Position numbers and translations under genes: made by a program. From assembly GCF_009711265.1 (NCBI RefSeq), contig NZ_WMII01000023.1, positions 1 to 48,893 of the forward strand: 48,893 nt of DNA. The letters are read 5' to 3'. Positions within the stretch are counted from its first letter, which is position 1; each line of letters starts with the position of its first letter. This document shows positions 1 to 7,437 of the stretch, one piece after another. The DNA is from Paracoccus shanxieyensis. GTDB taxonomy: Bacteria; Pseudomonadota; Alphaproteobacteria; Rhodobacterales; Rhodobacteraceae. The notes below the pieces were generated by a model. It had not been told where the DNA came from. It ran no database searches and saw only the letters and a list, made by a program, of their open reading frames with translations.

Positions 1-146
1 CCCGCTGGTCAGCGCGATACGCACCGCATCCCTGCGAAATTCATCCGTCCTGCCTGTGCCCATGGTTCATCTCCTTTGCTGCACATTACGTGATCAAAGG
101 AGCGGCACCAAACCGCGACAGGTCCAATCCTCGCCCCTTGGGCGCG
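1..146 (-). mobile_element. IS3-family element, left end and first 21 codons of orfA (cut by window edge)
   Basis: Reading the minus strand from an ATG at 63, the 21 visible codons begin MGTGRTDEFRRDAVRIALT, the usual start of an IS3-family OrfA, the helix-turn-helix half of the transposase. The gene runs off the window at position 1. An AAAGGAG-like ribosome site lies just before the ATG. The stretch from about 64 to 146 fits the leader between the left terminal repeat and orfA. It interrupts an IS5-family orfB at about 147, so it inserted later than that element. The exact terminal repeat was not located. Confidence 0.7.
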
Positions 147-380
147 TATCATGGTGCTATCGACCATCTGAAGCTTGTCAGGCGATTTCCGCATGGTTCA
201 GAGCGTCCAGGATATGCTCCCACAGCCCGACCAGCGTCCAGCGGCGGAACTGGCGGCAGACCGACGACCACTTGTCAAACTCTTCAGGAAGGTCACGCCA
301 CGGCGCTCCCGTCCGCGCTATCCAGATAATACCATCCAGAAAAAGACGATGATTGGATGGCTTGCGCCTATTCGGCTGTT
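147..380 (-). mobile_element. IS5-family transposase remnant (IS427-like), both ends missing
   Basis: The minus strand encodes RRKPSNHRLFLDGIIWIART followed by GAPWRDLPEEFDKWSS and FRRWTLVGLWEHILDAL, the typical first half (OrfA) of a two-frame IS5-family transposase, ending in a stop. The second frame opens with MRKSPDKLQMVDSTMIRA, the start of OrfB with its first catalytic Asp region, and stops matching at about 147 where the IS3 element begins. The upstream edge at about 380 abuts a trbE fragment. The element cannot make a working transposase. Confidence 0.75.
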
Positions 381-383
381 ATC

Positions 384-515
384 CCGCCTCGCCGACTTTC
401 TGCCCTGGGCGGCACTGGTCGCGCCTGGCGTGGTGCTGAACAAGGACGGTTCGTTCCAGCGCACGGCGAAGTTTCGCGGACCGGATCTGGACTCTGCCGT
501 CGCGGCCGAATGGCT
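384..515 (+). pseudogene. trbE: trbE (VirB4-like conjugation ATPase) N-terminal fragment
   Basis: The plus strand encodes RLADFLPWAALVAPGVVLNK and DGSFQRTAKFRGPDLDSAVA without interruption. This matches the conserved N-terminal block of TrbE, the ATPase of P-type conjugative mating-pair systems. Only about 43 codons remain. The first residues are replaced by the IS5 remnant and the frame then continues into unrelated sequence (an LRTAKHPRFRK stretch I cannot place). There are no Walker motifs, so the fragment is non-functional. It shows that a self-transmissible plasmid backbone once contributed to this DNA. Confidence 0.7.
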
Positions 516-619
516 GCGCACGGCGAAGCACCCCCGTTTCCGAAAAGTGGCGGCGCTGATCCGGGAACAGGCCGGTCGAGAAATGCAGGTCTGGCCGCAA
601 TCCTTGGCCGAATGCCCTG

Positions 620-1048
620 CTATGCGGGCAGTTCCTTCAACGGATTTGCATAGGGCACGCCGAGCGGCGCGAAATGCCGCTCGTTGGCGGTCAGCACCGT
701 CAGGCCATGCGCGGCAGCCGTCGCCGCGATGGCGATGTCCTCGAAGCCCGGACCATGGGCACGCGCCTGGTCGAGGATCGCCCCGGCCTGACGAGCCTCC
801 TCGATGCCGAAAGCGAGGATCCGGCTGGCGTAGAAATGCTCGACCGCAGCGAGCCAGCGGCGCAGCGCCGGGGCCTTGCTGCTGGCGCCGATCCTGACCG
901 CCCGGGCGATGCCGGCCTCGATCTCGGCGATGGTGATGGCCGAGAGATAGAGCCGGTCGCTGTGGACGCGCATCCATGCAGCGAGAACATCGGTGTCTCG
1001 CCTCGTCGGCGCGGAGGCCGAAACGATGTTGGTATCGAGCAGGTACAA
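620..1048 (-). CDS. vapC: VapC/FitB-type PIN-domain ribonuclease toxin
   Basis: 142 residues, the normal size for a PIN-domain toxin. PIN RNases cleave tRNA or other RNA through a Mg2+ site of four acidic residues. Visible are Asp5 in LLDTNIV, the Glu in ITIAEIEAG, and the Asp in GFEDIAIAATAAAHG. The fourth site reads TANERHF instead of the common TRNxxDF, so the last acidic position is a Glu or shifted. The start is a TTG at 1048, three bases after the antitoxin stop, indicating coupled translation. Antitoxin first, toxin second is the usual vapBC order. The neutralising partner is the gene at 1052-1303. The exact RNA target cannot be told from sequence. Confidence 0.85.
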   Translation of the reverse strand: MYLLDTNIVSASAPTRRDTDVLAAWMRVHSDRLYLSAITIAEIEAGIARAVRIGASSKAPALRRWLAAVEHFYASRILAFGIEEARQAGAILDQARAHGPGFEDIAIAATAAAHGLTVLTANERHFAPLGVPYANPLKELPA

Positions 1049-1051
1049 GAT

Positions 1052-1303
1052 TCAGAGGCTCGTATCCCGCAGCGCGCGTGCAGGCTTGCGGGTGCGTTCG
1101 GGGATATCCTCCGGCTGGCCGGGAAAGGCCAGCAGCAGGTCGGCGAAATCCGGAACTCGCGAGATGCGCTGCCATTCCTCGAAGGAGAGCAGCACCGCCT
1201 CCTTGCGGCCGTGCCGGGTGATGACCGTCGGCTCGCCGGCCACGGCCTGATCGACCACGGCGGAGAGCGTCGCCTTCGCATCCCTGAGCTGGAGTTCCTT
1301 CAT
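1052..1303 (-). CDS. vapB: Phd/YefM-type antitoxin
   Basis: 83 residues starting MKELQLRDAKATLSAVVDQA, with GEPTVITRHGRKEAVLLSFEEW following: the Phd/YefM antitoxin fold, whose N-terminal half binds DNA and whose flexible C-terminus blocks the toxin. The ATG at 1303 was chosen over a TTG at 1318 because GAGGAA lies six bases upstream of it. It ends three bases before the toxin start, so both genes form one operon. A perfect dyad just upstream (1318-1335) is a likely autoregulatory operator. Confidence 0.85.
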   Translation of the reverse strand: MKELQLRDAKATLSAVVDQAVAGEPTVITRHGRKEAVLLSFEEWQRISRVPDFADLLLAFPGQPEDIPERTRKPARALRDTSL

Positions 1304-1317
1304 GGCCGTTCCTCGCA

Positions 1318-1335
1318 ATGACTATATGTAGTCAT
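1318..1335 (-). promoter_or_regulatory. Dyad upstream of the antitoxin gene, probable operator
   Basis: Perfect inverted repeat ATGACTA-TATG-TAGTCAT, starting 15 bases before the antitoxin ATG. Phd-type antitoxins bind such dyads together with their toxin to repress their own promoter. The role is inferred from position and symmetry. Confidence 0.6.
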
Positions 1336-1356
1336 ATGGGATGGCAACACCGGCCG

Positions 1357-1800
1357 TCAAGGTGATCGGCCCCACAACCCCAGCCCACACTTCCGGCCGA
1401 AGCTCCAGTCCACGCCACCATCGCCACGCGCGACACCGGAGACATGCTGACCCAGATGCCGTTCGAGCGAGGGCGTCCACGGCACCAGCTTGAAGCCGAG
1501 CCCGTCGTCGATCATGGCAAAGCGGCCGGAGGCCAGGGCGAATAGCCGGCGACAGGTGACCCCGATGCGGGTGACGAGTTCCGCCTGGCTCAAGCCCGTA
1601 GCGCGGTGCCGCGCGGCCAGCGCGGTCGCCGCCTGTGCACGACCCGGCGCCCAACCCCAGCGCACGCCCAGCACCGCCGTCACTGCGATAAGGGCGTGAA
1701 AACCCCCTTCACCCCGCTCGAGCGCCCCGAGCGCCGGCAGGCTGATCTGCGCCATGGAGGCGACATCGGCCTGTGTCAGCCCGGGCACGGCGCGTCGCAC
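1357..1800 (-). CDS. Xre-like helix-turn-helix protein, probably truncated at its N-terminus
   Basis: 147 codons from a GTG at 1800. Two stretches look like Xre-type helix-turn-helix units: GLTQADVASMAQISLPALGA near residues 8-27 and GLSQAELVTRIGVT near residues 68-81. Such proteins bind operator DNA. The open frame starts with a helix-turn-helix at once, has no clear ribosome site, and an IS110 scrap lies about 150 bases upstream, so the natural N-terminus may be lost. The C-terminal 60 residues match no family I recognise. Function and expression are uncertain. Confidence 0.4.
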   Translation of the reverse strand: MRRAVPGLTQADVASMAQISLPALGALERGEGGFHALIAVTAVLGVRWGWAPGRAQAATALAARHRATGLSQAELVTRIGVTCRRLFALASGRFAMIDDGLGFKLVPWTPSLERHLGQHVSGVARGDGGVDWSFGRKCGLGLWGRSP

Positions 1801-1949
1801 AGAGAAGAACCATGTCAGGAATTCTTGCTATTTCCAGTGACAAAAAGGAAAGGATTCTTGACACCATCTGCATCACCTTGATTGGGGGCGCCAGAGAGGA
1901 GCGTCAAAAAGGGCGGAAAGCGGTCTCATGGCGGTGCGGCAGGGCAGCT

Positions 1950-2212
1950 GCGCACTGCCACAAGCTTCTATCGCCACGACGCAAGAGGGCAGCTGGCTGA
2001 AAAATTCCAGCACCTGAGCCCGCCGCAACGTCTTGCGCAGAACGGCCCGTCCTGTGCCGTCGGCTCCATGCACCTGGAGCACAGTCTTCGGCAGATCGAG
2101 CCCGACCGCGACAGTCTCGTCATGACCGCTCCCCTTTGTGGATCGTTGCAGACCCACCCTGGCACATTCGATGCCACCGGGGGGCGGTCACATCATCAGA
2201 GGCGGGCAATCT
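1950..2212 (-). mobile_element. IS110-family element, left end and 5' part of the transposase
   Basis: The minus strand encodes VAVGLDLPKTVLQVHGADGT followed by GRAVLRKTLRRAQVLEFFSQ and ACGSA, the N-terminal DEDD-type block of IS110-family transposases. Similarity stops near 1950 and the frame then runs into unrelated codons. The translational start is shifted out of frame relative to the nearest ATG (2127). The non-coding lead-in (about 2152-2206) contains TGTGACCGCCCC and CCAGGGTGGGTCTG, which recur at 5270-5330. Non-functional remnant. Confidence 0.65.
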
Positions 2213-2388
2213 TCTCTAGAAAGCTGAGGCTACCCGGGGGGTCTGTGCCTCGATAGATCTGAGGTCAAAGAGGTCGTTATGATCGGCGATGTCGCGGAGG
2301 CGCTTCACCGATAGGACAACACATCTTATTGAATTTTTTCAATTTGGTGATTATTCTCTGGAATGTAGCACCCTGGAGTCCCAAATTC

Positions 2389-3438
2389 ATGTATTACAGT
2401 GCTTTAGACAGCCGCGTGATCCGTGACCGGGTTGATCTCGTCGCCACGTTCGAAGAGTGGCAACGGGTCAGGAAGCTATCACAGAACGAACTTGGCGGAA
2501 ACATGTCTTACGAGTTCCGCGCGGACCGCGAATATTTGTACCGCAGAATGACAAAAGGCGGGATCAGGTCGACCCGAAGCCTTGGCCCTCGATCTGACAA
2601 GACCGACGCAATTCTTGGGCATTATCTGCGACAGAAACAGGAGGCCGAGGAGCGTCTCGCAACTTTGGCCGGAAAGATCAACCAACTGGCCGCGGTCATG
2701 CGGGCGCTCAACCACCAGCGTGTCCCCAGCATCGCCGCCAGGCTGATCCGCAAGCTGGATGAAAGCCCGGCAGCCGCCCGGTTTCGAGTGGTGGGGACCC
2801 ATGCCCTTTACGCCTATGAAGCCGCAGCGGCGGTGACGTTCGAAGGAGAGATGGTCGCCACCGGAGATCTGGATGTTCTGATCGACGATCGCGCGCCCTT
2901 GCGCATCGCAATTGACGGAGAAGCGAGAGGCCTGGAGGCCATCGCCAGATCCGTCGACCCGTCATTCCAGCAGCGGCAGAAGGGAGATTTCCGGCTGATC
3001 AACAAGGACGGGTTCATGGTCGAGTTTATCCGCCCCGAGGCGCGACCAGCGCATCGGGTCATGCCCGGCCAGATCAGCGGCGTCGACGGGGATGCCGTTC
3101 CGGCCCCGATTGTCGGTCTGGAATGGCTCGTGTCTGCACCTGCCTTCACGGCAATTGCCATCGATGACCGCGGCTTTCCGGTCAGAATGACCGCGCCAGC
3201 ACCGGCCATATGGGCGGCGCACAAGCTTTGGATTTCCCAAAGAGCAGACCGCGATCCCGGCAAGGCCGCGCGTGACAGGATTCAGGCTGAAGCGGTCCTC
3301 AGCCTGATCAAGGATCGGCTGCCACAGGAAAAGCTGGACCCGGGCAAGCACAGCGCCCTGCCAAGATTCGTGGCGGATCTGACAACAGTCGGACCAGCAA
3401 GATCTGATCAGAAGAGACTCGCGCCAGACTGGGAATGA
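2389..3438 (+). CDS. GSU2403-family nucleotidyltransferase-fold protein
   Basis: 349 residues from the ATG at 2389, chosen because TGGAG lies ten bases upstream; the frame is open from 2329. The central block VVGTHALYAYEAAAAVTFEG followed by ATGDLDVLIDD has the nucleotidyltransferase signature with a DxD metal site, as in the GSU2403 group (COG5397 type). Residues 60-120 are rich in Gln, Glu and Arg and may form a coiled coil. Related fold proteins act as MNT or AbiEii-type antitoxins or toxins, but no partner gene is adjacent: IS scraps lie on both sides. The substrate is unknown. The frame is intact and full length, so it may still be functional. Confidence 0.65.
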   Translation: MYYSALDSRVIRDRVDLVATFEEWQRVRKLSQNELGGNMSYEFRADREYLYRRMTKGGIRSTRSLGPRSDKTDAILGHYLRQKQEAEERLATLAGKINQLAAVMRALNHQRVPSIAARLIRKLDESPAAARFRVVGTHALYAYEAAAAVTFEGEMVATGDLDVLIDDRAPLRIAIDGEARGLEAIARSVDPSFQQRQKGDFRLINKDGFMVEFIRPEARPAHRVMPGQISGVDGDAVPAPIVGLEWLVSAPAFTAIAIDDRGFPVRMTAPAPAIWAAHKLWISQRADRDPGKAARDRIQAEAVLSLIKDRLPQEKLDPGKHSALPRFVADLTTVGPARSDQKRLAPDWE

Positions 3439-3536
3439 TGCATCCGGTTAAGTAGCCAAGTGAACCTTCGAGGCCGGTGCCTCCATGTGGATCGGAGCGC
3501 ACAGATATCCACATTGGGAGCGGTCGATGCTGCAAG

Positions 3537-4178
3537 TCACGCCAACAGCCGCCCCTTTTCCAAGTAATAGCGACGTGTGCAAAGCGCGCCCAGAAATGCC
3601 TCGTCCTGCTCGACCAACAGCATCGTCAGGTGCAGCCGGTCGCGCAACATCAACAAGGCCTCGACGATTTCGTCGCGGATCGAGGGCTGGATGCCTTCGG
3701 TCGGCTCGTCCAGCATCACCAACCGGGGCGCCGCGCAAAGACAGCGGGCCAGAGCCAGGATCTGCTGTTCGCCCCCGGACAGCACACCGCCCGGTCGCCC
3801 GGCAATGGGCGCGAGGCGCGGAAAAAGCGCAGTCATCTCTTCGGCCCGGTCCAGCGACTGGCCGCCCGCCAGACAGGCGGCCTGCATGTTTTCACGCACC
3901 GTCAGCTGTGGAAAGATCCGCCGCCCTTGCTTGACATGGCCCAGACCCAGCCTCGCGCGCCGGTGGATGGGCAGCGCGGTAATGTCGCGGCCCTCCATAC
4001 CTATCCGCCCCTGCGTCGTTGAAAGATCGCCGCCGATGGTCATCAGCAGCGTGGTCTTGCCCATGCCATTGTCGCCAAGAATGCCGACGAACTCGCCCTC
4101 GGCCACATGCAGCGTGATGTCGCGCAGGATCGGGATCTGACCATAGCCCGAATGCACCCCTGTTAGTTCCAGCATCAT
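3537..4178 (-). CDS. livF: Branched-chain amino acid/amide-type ABC transporter ATPase (LivF/UrtE-like)
   Basis: 213 residues. It hydrolyses ATP in the cytoplasm to drive import through a LivHM-type permease. Visible: Walker A GDNGMGKTT (residues 35-43), signature LSGGEQQILALARC (133-146), Walker B LVMLDEPTEGIQP (153-165) and the switch region LVEQDEAF. The EGIQPSI motif is common in the UrtE (urea) and amide branches of this family, so the substrate may be urea or an amide rather than an amino acid. It is about 20 residues shorter than usual LivF. Its ATG overlaps the stop of the upstream livG in an ATGATG/TGA arrangement, so the two were co-translated. The permeases and binding protein are absent and livG is broken, so this gene is probably a functional orphan. 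Confidence 0.8.
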   Translation of the reverse strand: MMLELTGVHSGYGQIPILRDITLHVAEGEFVGILGDNGMGKTTLLMTIGGDLSTTQGRIGMEGRDITALPIHRRARLGLGHVKQGRRIFPQLTVRENMQAACLAGGQSLDRAEEMTALFPRLAPIAGRPGGVLSGGEQQILALARCLCAAPRLVMLDEPTEGIQPSIRDEIVEALLMLRDRLHLTMLLVEQDEAFLGALCTRRYYLEKGRLLA

Positions 4179-4840
4179 GCCACTTCCTTTCCCAGATAGA
4201 CGTCGCGCACACGCGGGTCCGAAAGCACCTGACGGGCCGGACCCTCGACCAGAACCGAGCCCTGATTGAAGACGGTGATGCTGCGCGCGATGCGGCGGAC
4301 GAAGGCCATGTCGTGCTCGACCACGATCACCGAGCAACTGCGGGCCAGTTCCACCAGCAGATCGCCCAGCCCCTCGACCTCGGATCCGTTCATGCCGGCG
4401 GCCGGCTCGTCCAGCAGAATCAGTGCCGGGCGCGGCGCGATGACCGTCGCCAGCTCGACCAGTTGGCGCTGGCCATGGGCCAGTGTCCCGACCTGGGTGG
4501 CGGTAAGATGGGCGATGCCGATCCGCTCCATCACCTCGTCGCAGCGCTGTCAGGTCAGAGAGGACGGCAGATTGCGCAGCGCCGCCAGCATGACGTTTTC
4601 GCGCACCGTCATCGCATTGAAGACGGACGGCACCTGCGTCTTGATCCCCATCCCGGCGCGGGCGATCCTTGCACTGCTTTGACCGATGATGGACTGCCCC
4701 TGAAACAGAACCTCTCCCGCGCTGGGACGATACTGCCCCGAGAGCATGCGGAAAAAGGTCGATTTCCCGGCGCCGTTGGGGCCGATCAGACAGTGCAATT
4801 CGCCCTCGTGCAGCGACAGGCTGACATCGCGCACCGCGCC
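4175..4840 (-). pseudogene. livG: livG-like ABC ATPase: N-terminus replaced by IS3, internal nonsense codon
   Basis: The frame encodes AVRDVSLSLHEGELHCLIGP with Walker A GPNGAGKST, then TVRENVMLAALRNLPSSLT, a TGA stop at 4550-4552, and resumes in the same frame as QRCDEVMERIGIAHL with the ABC signature-like LAHGQRQLVELA, Walker B LILLDEPAAGMN and the switch VVEHDMAF. The stop therefore replaces a sense codon without a frameshift. The natural N-terminus (about 20 residues) is missing: codons before 4840 come from IS3 orfB. Two independent lesions make it a pseudogene. It paired with livF downstream. Confidence 0.85.
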
Positions 4841-5266
4841 GATCGGCTCGACCCCGTGCGCGTCCCGATGCGCGTCGATGAAACCCACCATCACTTCGAT
4901 CGGCGGACAAGCTCCGCCATCGCAAAATACGCTGACGCCTTGCGAAGGATCTCGTTCGCCTGGCGCAGCTCGCGGTTCTCGCGTTCCAGCGCCTTCATCT
5001 TCTCGGCCATCTCGCTGGAGACGCCCGGACGCTTGCCGCTATCAACCTCGGCCTTCTTGACCCAATCGTTCAAGGTCTGAGGCGCACAGCCGATCTTCGC
5101 CGAAATCGACATGACCGCCTGCCACCGCGATCCATGCTGACCCTCATTGTCCAGGACCAACCGCACCGCGCGGTCACGCACTTCCGGAGAAAACTTGTTC
5201 GTTGTCTTGCTCATGATGCTCCACCTTACTCAGGAGTTGGAGCCTCCGGCAAACCCGGCGCGGTTC
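4841..5266 (-). mobile_element. IS3-family element, left end with orfA and 17 codons of orfB
   Basis: The left end reads TGAACCGCGCCGGGTTTGCC from about 5266 on the minus strand, a familiar IS3-family terminus. orfA follows complete (4891-5214). orfB begins in the overlapping frame as MVGFIDAHRDAHGVEPI and stops matching IS3 at about 4841, where livG starts in frame. The catalytic DDE part and right end are gone, so the element is dead. It is not the same subgroup as the IS3 piece at position 1. Confidence 0.8.
4891..5214 (-). CDS. IS3-family transposase OrfA
   Basis: 107 residues: an N-terminal helix-turn-helix (FSPEVRDRAVRLVLDNEGQH, then QTLNDWVKKAEVDSG) that recognises the IS ends, and a leucine-zipper-like C-terminus (ALERENRELRQANEILRKAS). 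GGTGGAGCATC precedes the ATG. In intact elements a frameshift near the end joins OrfA to OrfB, but OrfB here is only 17 codons long. The product could be made but cannot transpose the element. Confidence 0.85.
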   Translation of the reverse strand: MSKTTNKFSPEVRDRAVRLVLDNEGQHGSRWQAVMSISAKIGCAPQTLNDWVKKAEVDSGKRPGVSSEMAEKMKALERENRELRQANEILRKASAYFAMAELVRRSK

Positions 5267-5330
5267 ATCGTCCCAGACCCACCCTGGCACAGCGAAGCCG
5301 TCGGGGGGGGCGGTCACATCATCAGAGCCC
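5267..5330 (-). repeat. Second copy of the IS110-type terminal sequence
   Basis: This stretch shares CAGACCCACCCTGGCAC and GGCGGTCACATCATCAGAG with 2150-2206, separated by a variable core. The two copies flank the nucleotidyltransferase and liv genes in the same orientation. It is probably the left end of another IS110-type copy into which the IS3 element inserted. No coding part of that copy remains. Confidence 0.5.
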
Positions 5331-5383
5331 CTGCCTTACGGAAGCGTTGGTCAGCTCCCTTCATTCCAGATGGCCTAGGTGGC

Positions 5384-6460
5384 TCAACTGGCCGCAAGCC
5401 ACGCACTGAAGCGTTCCGACAGTTCGGCCTCATGATCCGCCCAGAAATCATAGGACGATCCCAGCGCATTCTTCATATTGTCGGGATTTGTTGGCATGTT
5501 CGGCGCCATCTCTGTCTTGCCGTCCTGATAAAGCCCGACCAGCGGAGCAGAAGATTTGCGCGCCGGGCCGTAGCTGATCCACTTTGCCTGATCGGCCAAC
5601 CGCTGCGTGCTGGTCGCAAAGGAAATGAACTTCAGCGCGGCATCCTTGTGCGGTGCGCCCTTGGGAATGGAGAACAGGTTGTACTCATAGACCTGACCGT
5701 CCCAGACGATCTCGAACGGCCGGCCCTCGGATACGGCGGCGTTGAAGATGCGGCCATTATAGGCGGTGGTCATCACCACCTCTCCGTCCGCCAGAAGCTG
5801 TGGAGCCTGTGCGCCCGACTCCCACCAGACCACGTCCCGCTTGATCGTATCCAGCTTGGCGAAGGCGCGGTCGAGCCCCTCTGGCGTGGCCAGCGCCTCA
5901 TAGACCTGATCCGCCGGAACGCCGTCGCCCATCAACGCCATCTCCAATAACGCCTTGGGCGCCTTTTTCAGGCCGCGCTTGCCGGGAAACTTTTCCGCAT
6001 CGAAGAAATCGGCGATGGTCTTGGGCGGGTTGTCGCCATAGCGGCTGCGGTCATAGGCGTAGATGGTCGAAAAGACGATCGAGCCCACCGCGCAATCGCT
6101 CAGCCCCTGCGGCAGGAAATCCTCGGTCGCGGGCGTGCCGTCGGGGGCGGCAGGCAGAATGGCCGGGTCGATCCGTTCCAGCAGCCCCTCATCGCACAGG
6201 CGAATGGCATCGGCATATTCGATATCCGCCACGTCGGTCGTGACATTGCCTGCCTCGACCTGCGCCTTGAGCGGAATGGCCGGGTTGTCGCTGTCAAGCG
6301 ACAGGACGCCAATGCCGGTCTCCGCGGTAAAGGGCTTTTGATAGGCTTCCACCTGGCTTTGGCTATAGGTGCCACCCCATGACATCACCGTGATCTGTTC
6401 GGCCATTGCGGCGGTTGCTGTCATGGCCAGCGCAGTGCCAAGGATGAGAGTTCTTTTCAT
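5384..6460 (-). CDS. PotD/PotF-like periplasmic substrate-binding protein
   Basis: 358 residues with a Sec signal peptide (MKRTLILGTALAMTATAAMA, cut before EQ). The mature start ITVMSWGGTYSQSQVEAYQK and the later TTAYNGRIFNAA and YNLFSIPKGAPHKDAALKFI are typical of the spermidine/putrescine-type (family 1) binding proteins of ABC importers. These bind small cationic or zwitterionic ligands in the periplasm. No permease or ATPase of its type is adjacent; the only ATPases nearby are of the Liv type and broken. A GntR regulator is divergent. It may work with the Pot-like membrane components at 22364-25166 or be a stranded gene. The ligand is unknown; the context suggests a guanidino or methylated amine compound. 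Confidence 0.8.
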   Translation of the reverse strand: MKRTLILGTALAMTATAAMAEQITVMSWGGTYSQSQVEAYQKPFTAETGIGVLSLDSDNPAIPLKAQVEAGNVTTDVADIEYADAIRLCDEGLLERIDPAILPAAPDGTPATEDFLPQGLSDCAVGSIVFSTIYAYDRSRYGDNPPKTIADFFDAEKFPGKRGLKKAPKALLEMALMGDGVPADQVYEALATPEGLDRAFAKLDTIKRDVVWWESGAQAPQLLADGEVVMTTAYNGRIFNAAVSEGRPFEIVWDGQVYEYNLFSIPKGAPHKDAALKFISFATSTQRLADQAKWISYGPARKSSAPLVGLYQDGKTEMAPNMPTNPDNMKNALGSSYDFWADHEAELSERFSAWLAAS

Positions 6461-6476
6461 GATGATTTCCCGTGTT

Positions 6477-6493
6477 GGATGTGATTATCATCC
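6477..6493. promoter_or_regulatory. Small dyad in the divergent promoter region of the binding protein and GntR genes
   Basis: GGATG-TGATTAT-CATCC lies 17 bases upstream of the binding-protein ATG in the 185-base divergent region. Position suits an operator for the GntR protein encoded at 6646, but the arms are short and no clear promoter boxes are assigned. Confidence 0.3.
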
Positions 6494-6645
6494 GCCCGAC
6501 CAATGCCGGCGTGGCGAATTGTTCCTTTTTTCCGAGAAGAAAAGCCCGGGTTGGGCACGGTGTCAAAGGAGCTTTGCTCAAGATGAAATGAGAGAAACTA
6601 ATGTGATCAGAAATCGAGACTATCGCCTTTGGGCAAAGGAGCATC

Positions 6646-7350
6646 GTGGTGCATCAAGCTGATGTCGGTTCTGCGCTTCTTTGCCTGCTTGAGAACTTGC
6701 AGATCGGTGACCGCCTGCCGCCCGAGCGCGCACTGGCGCAGCACATGGGCTGCAGCAGGCAGACTTTGCGCGCAGGACTTGCGCGCTTGCAGCGCCAGGG
6801 GCTGATCTGGCGCCATGTCGGACAGGGCACCTTTGTCGGTCCCCCACCCCGCGCACTGTCGCTGCATTCTGCCACGCTTCCAGCCGAGGTATCGGCAGGC
6901 GATCTGCTGCGGGCGCGCGTTGTTCTGGAACCTGCCATAGCTAGGGAGGCAGCAACACGCCGCGAGGAGGCGGATATCAGGGAGCTGCACCTGCTGGTTG
7001 ACGGGGGGCGCCGCGCACAGCGATTTGCCGAATGCGAGCAAGCCGACAGCGCCTTTCACAATGCGATCGCACGGATGACACGCAGTCCAGCCATCGCGGG
7101 CACGATGGCGTGGCTGTCATCGGCCCGTCGCCATGCCGCGTGGCAACGCGATTGGGAACGCAGCTATCGCGGATTGGCGCCAGCAACGTTTCAGACCAGC
7201 CACAGCGATCAGCATCAGCGGATCGTCGAGGTGATAGCCGCGGGGGATGGAGATGCCGCTTTTGACGCGATGCAACTGCATCTGGAAGACATTGCCGCGG
7301 CCTTCCTGCCTGCGCGGGCCTGCAATCGACCGGGCGTCATCAACCGATAA
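6646..7350 (+). CDS. GntR-family regulator, FadR/FCD subgroup
   Basis: 234 residues from a GTG at 6646, with AAAGGAG five bases upstream. The winged helix is visible near residues 18-65 (IGDRLPPERALAQHMGCSRQ, then LIWRHVGQGTFVG), followed by an FCD-type helical ligand domain (LRARVVLEPAIAREAATRRE, then FHNAIARMTRSPAIAGTM, SDQHQRIVEVIAAGDGDAAF). Such proteins usually repress a divergent or downstream operon until a small acid or amine binds. The divergent neighbour is the PotD-like binding protein, its most likely target. The MFS/creatinase operon converges on it and has separate control. Confidence 0.85.
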   Translation: MVHQADVGSALLCLLENLQIGDRLPPERALAQHMGCSRQTLRAGLARLQRQGLIWRHVGQGTFVGPPPRALSLHSATLPAEVSAGDLLRARVVLEPAIAREAATRREEADIRELHLLVDGGRRAQRFAECEQADSAFHNAIARMTRSPAIAGTMAWLSSARRHAAWQRDWERSYRGLAPATFQTSHSDQHQRIVEVIAAGDGDAAFDAMQLHLEDIAAAFLPARACNRPGVINR

Positions 7351-7371
7351 CGCCGCCGGTTCCGCGAATGC

Positions 7372-7397
7372 AAAAAGCCGACCCCACGTGGCCGGCT
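7372..7397 (-). terminator. Rho-independent terminator after the MFS gene
   Basis: On the minus strand an 8-bp stem with one mismatch (AGCCGGCC/GGTCGGCT, 6-base loop) is followed by TTTTTGC. It lies 41 bases past the MFS stop codon and between two convergent genes. Confidence 0.6.
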
Positions 7398-7437
7398 CTC
7401 GCTTGTCGGAGATTGATCGTCGGACGCTTCGTCGCCG

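Noticed and set aside
515..617. Possible HAD phosphatase scrap (LRTAKHPRFRK) after trbE
   Set aside because: Only a few residues resemble that family and the rest does not align.
318..1175. Long minus-strand open frame across the trbE scrap and vapC
   Set aside because: It overlaps vapC in another frame and has Arg/Pro/Ala-rich low-information sequence typical of a GC-rich shadow frame.
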